Source: Chloroflexota bacterium
GTDB taxonomy: Bacteria; Chloroflexota; Anaerolineae; Anaerolineales; UBA11657
Reading direction: 5' to 3'
DNA: 5,653 nt
Assembly: GCA_003670425.1 (NCBI GenBank)
Contig: QWRL01000159.1
Coordinates: 1-5,653 of the forward strand
Under the pieces are notes generated by a model that was not told the origin of the DNA, made no database searches, and saw only the letters and a list, made by a program, of their open reading frames with translations. Both the position numbers and the translations under genes were made by a program. Positions 1-5,653 of this stretch are shown here, in pieces; the stretch's first letter is position 1; every line of letters begins with the position of its first letter.

Positions 1-809
1 TGTATCCGTGCGTACTTAAACCTACACTACTAAACGGCAGCCGGGGCGTGATCCGCGCTGATAGTGCGTCTGAGTTTGTGGCAGCGTGGGCGCGTGTGCG
101 TGCAATTGTGGTTGGCTCTGCGGGCAATCAAATCTTGGTCGAGGACTACATGCCGGGCGCAGAGGTGGCCGTGGAATGTTTGCTGACGGCGGCCGGCTTG
201 CAGGTTCTCGCGGTGTTCGACAAGCCCGACGCGCTCGAGGGCCCATTTTTTGAAGAGACGATTTATGTGACACCTTCGCGGCTGGCGGATGCTGTGCTGG
301 TGGAGATTGCGGCCGTGACTGCGGCCGCGGCGGCTGCGCTTGGTTTGCGCACCGGGCCGCTGCATGCCGAGCTGCGCATCAATGCGGCGGGAGTTTGGCC
401 GCTGGAGCTGAACGCGCGTTCAATCGGCGGGCGCCGTTTCCGTACCGGGCGGTTGGGCTCTGGCGTGGTCTTGGAGGAGCTCATTTTGTTGCAGGCTGTT
501 GGGCGCGCCTTGCCGCCGCTCCGGCGCGAGGAAGGCAGTCGGGGCGTGATGATGATTCCAATTCCGGCTGATGGAATGCTGCGCGAAGTGCGCGGGCTGG
601 CGGAGGCGCGCGCAGTGGCCGGAGTGGATGAAGTTGATATTAGTGCAAGATTAAATTATCCGCTCGTGCGGCTGCCGGAAGGCGATGGTTATCTGGGATT
701 TATTGTGGCGCACGCAGACACACCGGGCGCAGTTGAGGCCGCATTGCGCGAGGCGCACCGCCGGCTTGGCTTTGTGGTTGAGCCGCAAATTTTATTGCGG
801 GCTAAATAG
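1..809 (+). CDS. ATP-grasp domain ligase, 3' part (5' end outside window)
   Basis: The reading frame is open from the window edge (first full codon at 3) to TAG at 807-809, giving 268 residues. The GTG at 48 is not the start, because the codons before it encode a typical ATP-grasp nucleotide-binding strand and loop (VLKP, then NGSRGV). Further along are VEDYMPGAE (the strand that contacts adenine, near fragment residue 47), HAEL (Glu123) and LELNARSIGG (Glu135, Asn137), the expected Mg-ATP ligands. A C-terminal domain of about 100 residues (GVMMIPIP ... YLGFIVAHADTP) resembles the lid or C-terminal domain of L-amino-acid ligase/carboxylate-amine ligase relatives. Such enzymes join a carboxylate, through an acyl-phosphate, to an amine or thiol in the cytoplasm. 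The substrate cannot be read from this fragment. Full-length relatives are usually about 400 residues, so roughly the N-terminal third is missing. The family call is firm; the specific reaction is unknown. Confidence 0.88.
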   Translation, partial: YPCVLKPTLLNGSRGVIRADSASEFVAAWARVRAIVVGSAGNQILVEDYMPGAEVAVECLLTAAGLQVLAVFDKPDALEGPFFEETIYVTPSRLADAVLVEIAAVTAAAAAALGLRTGPLHAELRINAAGVWPLELNARSIGGRRFRTGRLGSGVVLEELILLQAVGRALPPLRREEGSRGVMMIPIPADGMLREVRGLAEARAVAGVDEVDISARLNYPLVRLPEGDGYLGFIVAHADTPGAVEAALREAHRRLGFVVEPQILLRAK

Positions 810-842
810 TGGAGTGCAACTCCAAGCGCGTTGGTGGTGCAC
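810..842. terminator. Nested hairpins in convergent gap, possible bidirectional terminator
   Basis: Just after the ATP-grasp stop lies TGGAGT-GCA-ACTCCA (810-824), a perfect 6-bp stem with a 3-base loop. An alternative, longer fold pairs GTGCA (814-818) with TGCAC (838-842) and CCAA (822-825) with TTGG (831-834) around a GCGCG loop. Both lie in the 52-bp gap between two converging genes, where terminators are expected. There is no T-run on either strand, so this is not a standard intrinsic terminator. Its role is inferred from position. Confidence 0.3.
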
Positions 843-861
843 TGTCAGTTGCGCAGCGGAG

Positions 862-1197
862 TTACTTGCGCTCGGGAGCGCCTTTGCTCGGTGCCCCTTT
901 GGCTGACGGGGCACCTTTGCCAGTACCCTCGCCTTCAGGCACCCAGTCTTCCGGTACGCGCGCGCCTTCGCCGAACAAAAATTTGTCTAACTCTTCCATC
1001 AGCGTTTTTGTCGCTTCCGGATCTGCAAGGTTGAGGCCGTAGTGGTTGATAATTACGGTGGATTGGGCTTTCCATAAATCCCAACCCTGCTGTGAAATAT
1101 TTTCAAAAATGCGCTGTCCAAGCGCACCTGGGAATGGCGGACGAGCCAGCCCCGGCAGTGCCTTTCCCGTCTTCACACAATTAATAATTTGAGCCAT
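862..1197 (-). CDS. yggX: YggX-family Fe(2+)-trafficking / oxidative damage protection protein
   Basis: This encodes 111 residues from ATG at 1197. The family is a small cytoplasmic protein linked to iron handling and protection of Fe-S clusters from oxidants. Diagnostic stretches are the N-terminal INCVK with the single conserved Cys (Cys7), then PFPGALGQRIFENIS, the tryptophan-rich GWDLWKAQSTVIINHYGLNL and the FLFGEG stretch near residue 85. These align well with E. coli YggX (about 91 residues). The extra length is a C-terminal tail of about 20 residues rich in Lys, Gly, Ala and Pro, with KGAP repeats. A TTG three codons upstream (1206) is in frame, but the ATG is preferred because it gives the family's usual MAxxxxC start and has an AAGGGG ribosome binding site 9 bases upstream. 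The gene converges on the ATP-grasp gene and is head to head with the formyltransferase, overlapping it by 9 bp. Confidence 0.9.
   Translation of the reverse strand: MAQIINCVKTGKALPGLARPPFPGALGQRIFENISQQGWDLWKAQSTVIINHYGLNLADPEATKTLMEELDKFLFGEGARVPEDWVPEGEGTGKGAPSAKGAPSKGAPERK
869..919 (-). repeat. Imperfect tandem repeat encoding the KGAP tail of YggX
   Basis: On the + strand three related 12-13-mers recur: GGGAGCGCCTTTG (874-886), GGTGCCCCTTTG (890-901) and GGGGCACCTTTG (908-919), with starts about 16 and 18 bases apart. Read on the coding strand they give three KGAP units at the protein C-terminus (KGAPSAKGAPSKGAP). The third-position differences suggest an old duplication or selection on the peptide rather than a recent expansion. 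Confidence 0.6.
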
Positions 1198-2046
1198 ATT
1201 CAGCAACCCCTTGCAGTGCTTTATTTTGGTATGCCCGGCGCATTTTCAGTGCCCGCGCTGCGCGTATTAGTTGCCGCGGGCCACAGTGTAGTCGGCATAG
1301 TTTTACCTGATTGGCAACAAGGTAAGGGATCTCCCGCGTCATTCTCGGAGTCCACTTACCATTTGCATCGCGATGATACCATCATCGGAATTGCGCAGCA
1401 GTCTGGAATTCCCATATTTGGCTTCGAGGCGGCCAGCGTGCTGCCCGCTTGCGATCTGTTGGTGGTGGCGTGTTTCAGCCGGCGCATTCCGGCCGGCGTA
1501 CGTGGTCTTGCAAAGCGCGCTGCACTCAACCTGCATCCTTCGCGGCTGCCCCGTTATCGCGGTCCGGCGCCGCTGTTCTGGCAGCTGCGCGCGGGCCTGC
1601 GTTTTGCGGGTGTCTCGCTGCATCACCTGACAGACGAGCTTGACGGCGGTGGACTGGTGTCCCAGTGCATGGTATCCATGCCGGAGGGAGCGGGTGCCCG
1701 GGAATTAGACACGCTGCTTGCTGCAGCGGGCAGCACATTATTGATGGATGCAATCGCGCGCAACGAATTTGAGTGCTCGCCGCAAGTTGGCGAACTGAGC
1801 CGGCAGGGATGGCCCGGCGCCGAGGACTGGCGTGTCCCCTGTGAGTGGCAAGTGCAGCGGGCATTCAACTTCATGCGCGGCACTGACGATTGGGGCAGCG
1901 TATTTTCCTTGGTAGCGAGTGGGCGCCAAGTGCCAGCGCGCAAAGCGGTGAGTTACCGCTTGGGCCGTGCAGAGACTGGCGTAATGCGCGAAGTTGCTGC
2001 AGGATTAGAGGTAGGGTTTGCAGATGGCTGGCTTACCGTAGTCTAA
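1189..2046 (+). CDS. Formyltransferase family protein (Fmt-like fold)
   Basis: This encodes 285 residues. The protein begins with a Rossmann-type strand (LAVLYFGMPGAFSVPAL, residues 8-24) as in methionyl-tRNA formyltransferase (FFGTPEFA). The catalytic core is LNLHPSRLPRYRGPAP (residues 113-128) followed by DELDGGG. Asn114, His116 and Asp152 match Asn108, His110 and Asp146 of E. coli Fmt with identical spacing, so transfer of a formyl group from 10-formyltetrahydrofolate is likely. The C-terminal part (from about 225, ending GFADGWLTVV) looks like a shortened Fmt C-terminal domain. Total length is below the roughly 315 of true Fmt, the PDRxxGRG segment is altered, and no def gene is adjacent, so a housekeeping Fmt role is uncertain; an amino-sugar or another amine could be the acceptor. 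The only annotatable early start is TTG at 1189; GTG 1216 is an alternative. No clear ribosome binding site precedes either. Confidence 0.82.
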   Translation: MSHIQQPLAVLYFGMPGAFSVPALRVLVAAGHSVVGIVLPDWQQGKGSPASFSESTYHLHRDDTIIGIAQQSGIPIFGFEAASVLPACDLLVVACFSRRIPAGVRGLAKRAALNLHPSRLPRYRGPAPLFWQLRAGLRFAGVSLHHLTDELDGGGLVSQCMVSMPEGAGARELDTLLAAAGSTLLMDAIARNEFECSPQVGELSRQGWPGAEDWRVPCEWQVQRAFNFMRGTDDWGSVFSLVASGRQVPARKAVSYRLGRAETGVMREVAAGLEVGFADGWLTVV

Positions 2047-2061
2047 ATTTGTTTCTGGAGC

Positions 2062-2066
2062 AGGAG
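2062..2066 (+). promoter_or_regulatory. Ribosome binding site of the histidine phosphatase gene
   Basis: AGGAG lies 12 bases before ATG 2079, with a second GGAG at 2057-2060. It decides the start. The same frame is open far upstream (to 1890) inside the formyltransferase gene, but only the ATG at 2079 gives the family's usual N-terminus, MQLYLIRHGQ. Confidence 0.65.
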
Positions 2067-2078
2067 AGTATTGAAGCT

Positions 2079-2807
2079 ATGCAATTGTATTTAATCCGGC
2101 ATGGTCAGTCGACCAATAATGCGCTTTGGGACGCAACTCACTCGGAGATTGGGCGTGTTGTTGATCCGGAATTGACTTTACTTGGCCGGGAGCAGGCGGC
2201 TGCGGCCGGTGCTTACATTGCTGCATCAAATGCTAATGGCAGTGTGGGCGGGCGTGACCCGCAAAACCGCAGCGGTTTTGGCTTGACGCATTTGTATTGC
2301 AGTTTGATGGATCGCGCAATCAACACCGGGCTTGCGGTGAGCCGGGCGGTTGGCTTGCCGCTACTGGCGTGGACGGAAGCACATGAAGGCGGCGGCTTGT
2401 ATAAAGTCGATGAAACCAGCGGTGCGCTATCCGGTGTGCCGGGCGGTAACCGTGAATATTTCGCAGCGCGCTATCCGGAGCTCGTGCTGCCGGCGCAGCT
2501 TGGTGCTGCGGGTTGGTATCGCGGTGGCTACGAGGAGGCGGATGCATTGCGCGCGCGCATCGCCGTCTTTCGGCAGCAGTTGGCGGAGCGCCACGGCGGC
2601 AGCTCTGACCGGGTGGGAGTTGTGACGCATGGAGATTTCTATCATCATTTACTAGCTGCAATTATGCAGGCCCCTGCAGAAGCGAACGGCGCTTGCTGGT
2701 TTTATTTAAATAATTTGGGAATCAGCCGTTTGGATTTTAGGGCGGAGGGGCTGCGAGTAATGTACTTAAACCGGGTGGACTATTTGCCGGCTGCACTCGT
2801 CACCTGA
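2079..2807 (+). CDS. Histidine phosphatase superfamily protein (phosphoglycerate mutase-like, branch 1)
   Basis: This encodes 242 residues. The N-terminus LIRHGQSTNN carries the RHG signature: His8 is the residue phosphorylated during catalysis and Arg7 binds phosphate. The other core residues are Arg79 in CSLMDRAINT, the acid Glu103 in EAHEGGG, and His184 in VTHGDFYHHLL. All catalytic positions are present, so the enzyme should be active as a phosphatase or mutase in the cytoplasm; there is no signal peptide. The substrate cannot be predicted in this family, and the name phosphoglycerate mutase would be over-specific. It follows the formyltransferase after 32 bp with its own ribosome binding site and no visible terminator between them, so the two are probably co-transcribed. 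Its stop lies 12 bp from that of the opposing ATPase gene. Confidence 0.88.
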   Translation: MQLYLIRHGQSTNNALWDATHSEIGRVVDPELTLLGREQAAAAGAYIAASNANGSVGGRDPQNRSGFGLTHLYCSLMDRAINTGLAVSRAVGLPLLAWTEAHEGGGLYKVDETSGALSGVPGGNREYFAARYPELVLPAQLGAAGWYRGGYEEADALRARIAVFRQQLAERHGGSSDRVGVVTHGDFYHHLLAAIMQAPAEANGACWFYLNNLGISRLDFRAEGLRVMYLNRVDYLPAALVT

Positions 2808-2819
2808 AAGCGCGCTGCC

Positions 2820-5258
2820 TTAATCCAGCTTCGGGCGGAAGCCCAGCAAGCGCAGCCCGTTCAGTACAACCAGCACGGAGCCGCCTTCGTGGCCCACGAC
2901 CGCGTAGGGCAGCGGCAAACCGATTGAGAAGATTGCCGCCACCATCGCCGCAATCATTGCCAATGCAAAGCCCAGATTGACAAGCAGTGTGCGCCGGGCG
3001 GAACGGCCAAGCGCGATTACATATGGCAGGTTGAGGAGGTCGTCAGCCATCAGCACCACGTCAGCGGTTTCCAGCGCAACATCAGTGCCGGCGGCGCCCA
3101 TGGCAATGCCAAGGCTGCTCACCGCAAGGGCCGGTGCATCGTTTACGCCGTCGCCGACCATGGCCACTTTTACGTACTGGCGCTTGAGCTGCTGCAGAAT
3201 GCGCAGTTTGTCCGCCGGCAGCAGGCTCGCGTGATATTCGTCAACGCCGGTTTGCGCTGCAGCGCCGCGCGCCACATGTTCGTTGTCGCCCGTTAGCATT
3301 ATCACGCGTTCAACGCCCAGTTGTTTCAGCTGGCGCACGGCCGCCGCTGCTGTTGGGCGCAGTGTGTCCGCGTAAGCCAGCACCGCCAAAATGTCGGCGC
3401 CGCGTTTGAGCAGCACGGCAGTGTGCCCAGTTTTCTCCAGCGCTTCCAATGCCTGCAGCGCATCAGAATCTTGCGTGCGGATGTAGCGGGAGTTTCCAAT
3501 TTGTACTTCCGTGTTATGCACCATTGCGCGCACGCCGCGGCCCGGCACGGACTGGAATTCGGTTGCCGGCGCGGGTGTCAGCAGTTTGGTGCGCGCAGCG
3601 CGCAGTGTTGCCTGCGCCAGCGGGTGCTCGGAAAGCTCGTGCACGCCGGCTGCAAGCGCCAGCACTGCGTCGGGCGTCCATTGCGCACTGGCTTGCGCAA
3701 GCACCTGCACTGTTGCCAGGCGTAGCTGGCCGGTGGTGAGCGTGCCGGTTTTGTCGATAGCGACTGCGCGAATATTGGCGGCTTCTTCTACATGTGCGCC
3801 GCCCTTGAAGAGCACGCCACGGCGCGCTGCGTTTGCAATTGCGGAAAGGATGGTGGCCGGCGTGCTAATTACGAGGGCGCACGGCGAGGCTGCCACCATG
3901 ACGGTAATGGCGCGGCTAAAGGCTGCTTGAAAAGTTATCCCACTGATGAATGGCGGCAGCACGATAAGCGCTGCGGTTGCAGCAATCACAACGACAGCGT
4001 AGCGCTGCTCAAAAGTATCGATCAGCCGCTGTGTCGGCGCCTTCTCGCTTTGCGCCTGCTCCACATGACGGATGAGGCGCGCTAAAGTGGAATCGGAGGC
4101 GGCGCGGGTAACGCGTACGAGGAGCGCGCCGTCGATGTTGATTGAGCCAGCCAGCACTGCATCGTCGGCTTGTTTGGTTTTTGGCAGTGCCTCACCGGTG
4201 AGCGATGCCTCGTTCACGCTGCTTTCGCCCTCCAGGACAACACCATCCAGCGGCACGTGCGATCCGGGCAGAATGCGAATGTGGGCACCCACCGCTACTT
4301 GTTCAGCAGCTACTTCGTGTGTGCCCGCGGCAGTTACCACCAGTGCCTTGTCCGGCCGCAAACGGATCAAGGCCTCTACGGCGGTCTTCGTGCGGCCGAA
4401 AGAAAAGGATTGCATGGCATTGGAAAGTGAGAACAGAAACAGCAGCAGGCCGCCTTCAAATGGCTGGCCTACGGCTGCGGCACCGCACGCTGCGAGCACC
4501 ATTAGTAAATCAATTTCCATTACGCCGTGCCGAAGAGTCTGGAGGCTGGCGCGCAGGCCGAAGTAACCGCCCGCCACGTACGCCACGGTATAGGCGGCAA
4601 TCACGAGCGCGGGGGGCGCGGCCCAGCGGGCGCATGCCCAGCCGGCCAGTATTCCAGCCAGCGTAATGCCGGACAGCCAGAACTCAAGTGCAATGGTGGA
4701 GGCCGGCAGTGCCTGCTCGCGGCTGGCGCTGGCGGTTGTGGCAGTTAGGGGGCGCACGCGCGCGCCGAGGCGGCGAAGCGCAGCCAGCAAGCCGCTGTCT
4801 GATAGCTGCGTTTGGTCGAACGTGACGCTGAGCGCGCCGCCGAGATAGCTGGCGGTGGCGCGGCGTACACCGGGCATGGCTTGCACACTGCGCTCCAGGC
4901 GCACGCTGCAGGTTTCGCACAGCCGTCCGCCTTCGCGGTTCAATTGCAGCGTACAGGTTTGCCAGCGGTCCTGGAACGCGCCGGAGTCAGCGCGCGCAAG
5001 TGTTTCAATTTGCGAGTCGGTGATTAGCGCAGGATCATAGCTGTAGACAATTGCGGACCGTTGCGGATCAACCGTCACGGCAGACAGGCCTGGCAGGCTG
5101 CCAAGTGCATTGTCAACGCCGGCGATGCAGAGTTCAGCGGGCTCTGTCGCAGGCGGCGCCGGTTGGGCAGTGGTTGGTTTATCTTTCAAAGTTGGATTTT
5201 GAGTTGGGGTTGCGTTTGCTCTGCTCAGAATAATTGTCCTTGATTCGTAGTTTATCAC
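2820..5258 (-). CDS. Heavy-metal P1B-type ATPase with two N-terminal HMA-like domains
   Basis: Cytoplasmic-membrane metal efflux pump, 812 residues if started at GTG 5258. Order: Pro/Thr-rich leader (about 15-40); a degenerate HMA-like domain (about 41-95) with AELC in place of CxxC; a second HMA domain (about 100-170) with CETC (Cys114, Cys117); eight likely membrane helices (near 190, 216, 246, 268, 421, 446, 757 and 780). Catalytic motifs are all intact: TGEALP (354), SPC in the sixth helix (458-460), phosphorylated Asp502 in DKTGTLT, SEHP (His545), VPGRGV (571), TGDN (656) and GDGVNDAPA (702). The last helix has HEGGS (790-794) then VLNGLRLL. SPC with HEGG points to the P1B-4 subgroup (Co, Zn, Cd or Fe(II)) rather than copper (CPC). 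The start is uncertain: there is no ATG, and GTG 5258, CTG 5228 and TTG 5189 are candidates. The frame stays open further upstream but there it only mirrors typA. Confidence 0.9.
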   Translation of the reverse strand: MINYESRTIILSRANATPTQNPTLKDKPTTAQPAPPATEPAELCIAGVDNALGSLPGLSAVTVDPQRSAIVYSYDPALITDSQIETLARADSGAFQDRWQTCTLQLNREGGRLCETCSVRLERSVQAMPGVRRATASYLGGALSVTFDQTQLSDSGLLAALRRLGARVRPLTATTASASREQALPASTIALEFWLSGITLAGILAGWACARWAAPPALVIAAYTVAYVAGGYFGLRASLQTLRHGVMEIDLLMVLAACGAAAVGQPFEGGLLLFLFSLSNAMQSFSFGRTKTAVEALIRLRPDKALVVTAAGTHEVAAEQVAVGAHIRILPGSHVPLDGVVLEGESSVNEASLTGEALPKTKQADDAVLAGSINIDGALLVRVTRAASDSTLARLIRHVEQAQSEKAPTQRLIDTFEQRYAVVVIAATAALIVLPPFISGITFQAAFSRAITVMVAASPCALVISTPATILSAIANAARRGVLFKGGAHVEEAANIRAVAIDKTGTLTTGQLRLATVQVLAQASAQWTPDAVLALAAGVHELSEHPLAQATLRAARTKLLTPAPATEFQSVPGRGVRAMVHNTEVQIGNSRYIRTQDSDALQALEALEKTGHTAVLLKRGADILAVLAYADTLRPTAAAAVRQLKQLGVERVIMLTGDNEHVARGAAAQTGVDEYHASLLPADKLRILQQLKRQYVKVAMVGDGVNDAPALAVSSLGIAMGAAGTDVALETADVVLMADDLLNLPYVIALGRSARRTLLVNLGFALAMIAAMVAAIFSIGLPLPYAVVGHEGGSVLVVLNGLRLLGFRPKLD
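5237..5241 (-). promoter_or_regulatory. Candidate ribosome binding site for the ATPase
   Basis: AAGGA on the minus strand is the only good Shine-Dalgarno match near the ATPase 5' end. It is 8 bases before CTG 5228 and 5 before ATT 5231, but lies downstream of GTG 5258. If used, the protein would start at a rare codon and be about 802 residues long, losing nothing of the HMA domains. Confidence 0.4.
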
Positions 5259-5272
5259 GGTGAAGCGTGATA
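5253..5272. promoter_or_regulatory. Perfect inverted repeat, possible operator
   Basis: TATCACG-N6-CGTGATA: 7-bp arms, perfect, separated by 6 bases, in the divergent region between the ATPase and typA. Its right arm overlaps the -10-like element reading toward typA, and its left arm contains the candidate GTG start of the ATPase. Shape and location suit binding of a dimeric repressor; it could also form an RNA hairpin. I do not recognise it as a known metal-regulator operator. Confidence 0.45.
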
Positions 5273-5276
5273 CACT
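5268..5276 (+). promoter_or_regulatory. Possible extended -10 promoter element for typA
   Basis: TGATACACT fits the extended -10 form TGnTAnnnT. It would place the transcription start near 5283, about 50 bases before the typA ATG. No convincing -35 hexamer lies at the right distance (TAGTTT at 5248 is weak), so the call rests on the -10 and the position alone. Confidence 0.3.
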
Positions 5277-5290
5277 CTTCGATATTAGAG

Positions 5291-5316
5291 ACCCCGGCTC
5301 TTGTCGGGGTTTTTGT
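5291..5316 (+). terminator. Terminator-like hairpin upstream of typA
   Basis: ACCCCG (5291-5296) pairs with CGGGGT (5305-5310) around an 8-base loop, followed by TTTT then GT. This is a good intrinsic-terminator shape in the + direction only; on the minus strand the stem is followed by TCTCTAAT. No + strand gene ends here, so it lies in the typA leader. It may be an attenuator, a 5'-end stabilising hairpin or the end of a short RNA. Confidence 0.55.
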
Positions 5317-5321
5317 CTTGT

Positions 5322-5325
5322 AAGG
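5322..5325 (+). promoter_or_regulatory. Ribosome binding site of typA
   Basis: AAGG within TAAGGT lies 9 bases before ATG 5335 and so favours that start over the in-frame ATGs at 5341 and 5350. Confidence 0.55.
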
Positions 5326-5334
5326 TACCAAACT

Positions 5335-5653
5335 ATGAAAATGCTTCGCATGGATCTTCGCAATATTGCGATCATTGCCCACGTTGACCATGGCAAGACC
5401 ACGCTGGTGGACGGGTTGCTGCGGCAGGCGCGCGTGTTTCGTGAGAACCAGCAGGTCATCGAGCGTGTGATGGATTCCAATGATCTGGAGCGCGAGCGCG
5501 GCATCACAATTTTGTCGAAAAATACGGCTGTGATTGTGCCTGATGCCACCAATCAAATGCAGGTAAAGATCAACATCGTGGACACTCCTGGGCATGCGGA
5601 TTTTGGCGGCGAGGTGGAGCGCGTGCTGAACATGGTTGACGGGGTGGTGCTGC
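5335..5653 (+). CDS. typA: Ribosome-associated GTPase TypA/BipA, 5' part (3' end outside window)
   Basis: 106 complete codons of a gene that is normally about 600 codons long. TypA/BipA is an EF-G-like translational GTPase that binds the ribosome and supports assembly and growth under stress or cold. Visible signatures are RNIAIIAHVDHGKTTLVD (G1/P-loop, from about residue 9), RVMDSNDLERERGITI (switch I/G2, with the G2 Thr) and INIVDTPGHADFGGEVERV (G3). These match E. coli TypA closely, and MDSNDLERERGITI followed by GGEVERV separates it from EF-G and LepA. Between KNTA and INIVDTPGH there are 13 residues, against 7 in E. coli TypA. ATG 5335 is chosen because of its upstream AAGG; 5341 or 5350 would also give a normal N-terminus. 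It is divergent from the ATPase gene. Confidence 0.95.
   Translation, partial: MKMLRMDLRNIAIIAHVDHGKTTLVDGLLRQARVFRENQQVIERVMDSNDLERERGITILSKNTAVIVPDATNQMQVKINIVDTPGHADFGGEVERVLNMVDGVVL

Noticed and set aside
48..50. GTG as the start of the ATP-grasp gene
   Set aside because: The codons before it encode conserved ATP-grasp residues (VLKP and NGSRG), so the gene continues beyond the window edge.
1890..2078. 63-codon upstream extension of the histidine phosphatase
   Set aside because: It overlaps the formyltransferase in another frame and is Arg/Cys/Ser-rich without family similarity. ATG 2079 has AGGAG upstream and gives the canonical RHG N-terminus.
2820..2845. Short stem around CTTC-GGGCG-GAAG as a terminator between the phosphatase and ATPase genes
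   Set aside because: It lies inside the ATPase coding end, has a 4-5 bp stem and no T-run, so it is within chance expectation for GC-rich DNA.
4072..4566. 164-codon open frame on + opposite the ATPase
   Set aside because: It is a shadow of the high-GC ATPase coding strand; its composition is Ser/Thr/Ala/Arg-rich, with no domain and no ribosome binding site context.
5260..5334. In-frame upstream extension of typA from GTG 5260
   Set aside because: It would translate through the terminator-like hairpin and add a peptide not seen in the TypA family. ATG 5335 has its own ribosome binding site.
5259..5552. 98-codon upstream extension of the ATPase frame on the minus strand
   Set aside because: It is the antisense of the typA 5' end and leader, has low-complexity Arg/Ser content and no relation to ATPase N-termini. 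The true start must lie at or below 5258.

Overview
The window looks like a piece of chromosome from a moderately GC-rich bacterium with an outer membrane. It is gene-dense and has almost no intergenic space. A YggX-type Fe(2+)-trafficking protein (mainly known from proteobacteria) and a BipA/TypA GTPase both fit a Gram-negative host. The phylum cannot be fixed from the sequence alone: the TypA fragment is not close to the E. coli protein, and a non-enteric proteobacterium or another Gram-negative phylum such as Verrucomicrobiota is possible. I see no insertion sequence, phage gene, CRISPR array, tRNA or rRNA.

Layout, left to right. (1) The 3' part of an ATP-grasp ligase gene on + (1-809), cut by the window edge. 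(2) A 52-bp convergent gap with nested hairpins. (3) A yggX-like gene on - (862-1197). (4) Head to head with it, and overlapping it by 9 bp, a formyltransferase gene on + (1189-2046). (5) After 32 bp and a good ribosome binding site, a histidine phosphatase gene on + (2079-2807), probably in one transcript with the formyltransferase. (6) After only 12 bp, the convergent gene for a heavy-metal P1B-type ATPase on - (2820 to about 5258). (7) A short divergent control region (about 5229-5334) with a perfect inverted repeat, a -10-like element and a terminator-like hairpin. (8) The 5' end of typA/bipA on + (5335 to the window end).

How the genes may relate. The metal pump and YggX both concern transition-metal handling, but they are separate transcription units and joint regulation is not shown. 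The formyltransferase has the full Asn-His-Asp catalytic set, but its substrate is not evident. It sits next to an ATP-grasp ligase and a phosphatase, which would suit a small biosynthetic pathway, but nothing in the sequence proves that.

The points most worth checking are the ATPase, the ATPase/typA control region and the overlapping yggX/formyltransferase starts. The ATPase combines P1B-4-like SPC and HEGGS motifs with two N-terminal HMA-like domains, the first missing a metal-binding Cys, and has no ATG start. No clearly new multi-gene system is visible.
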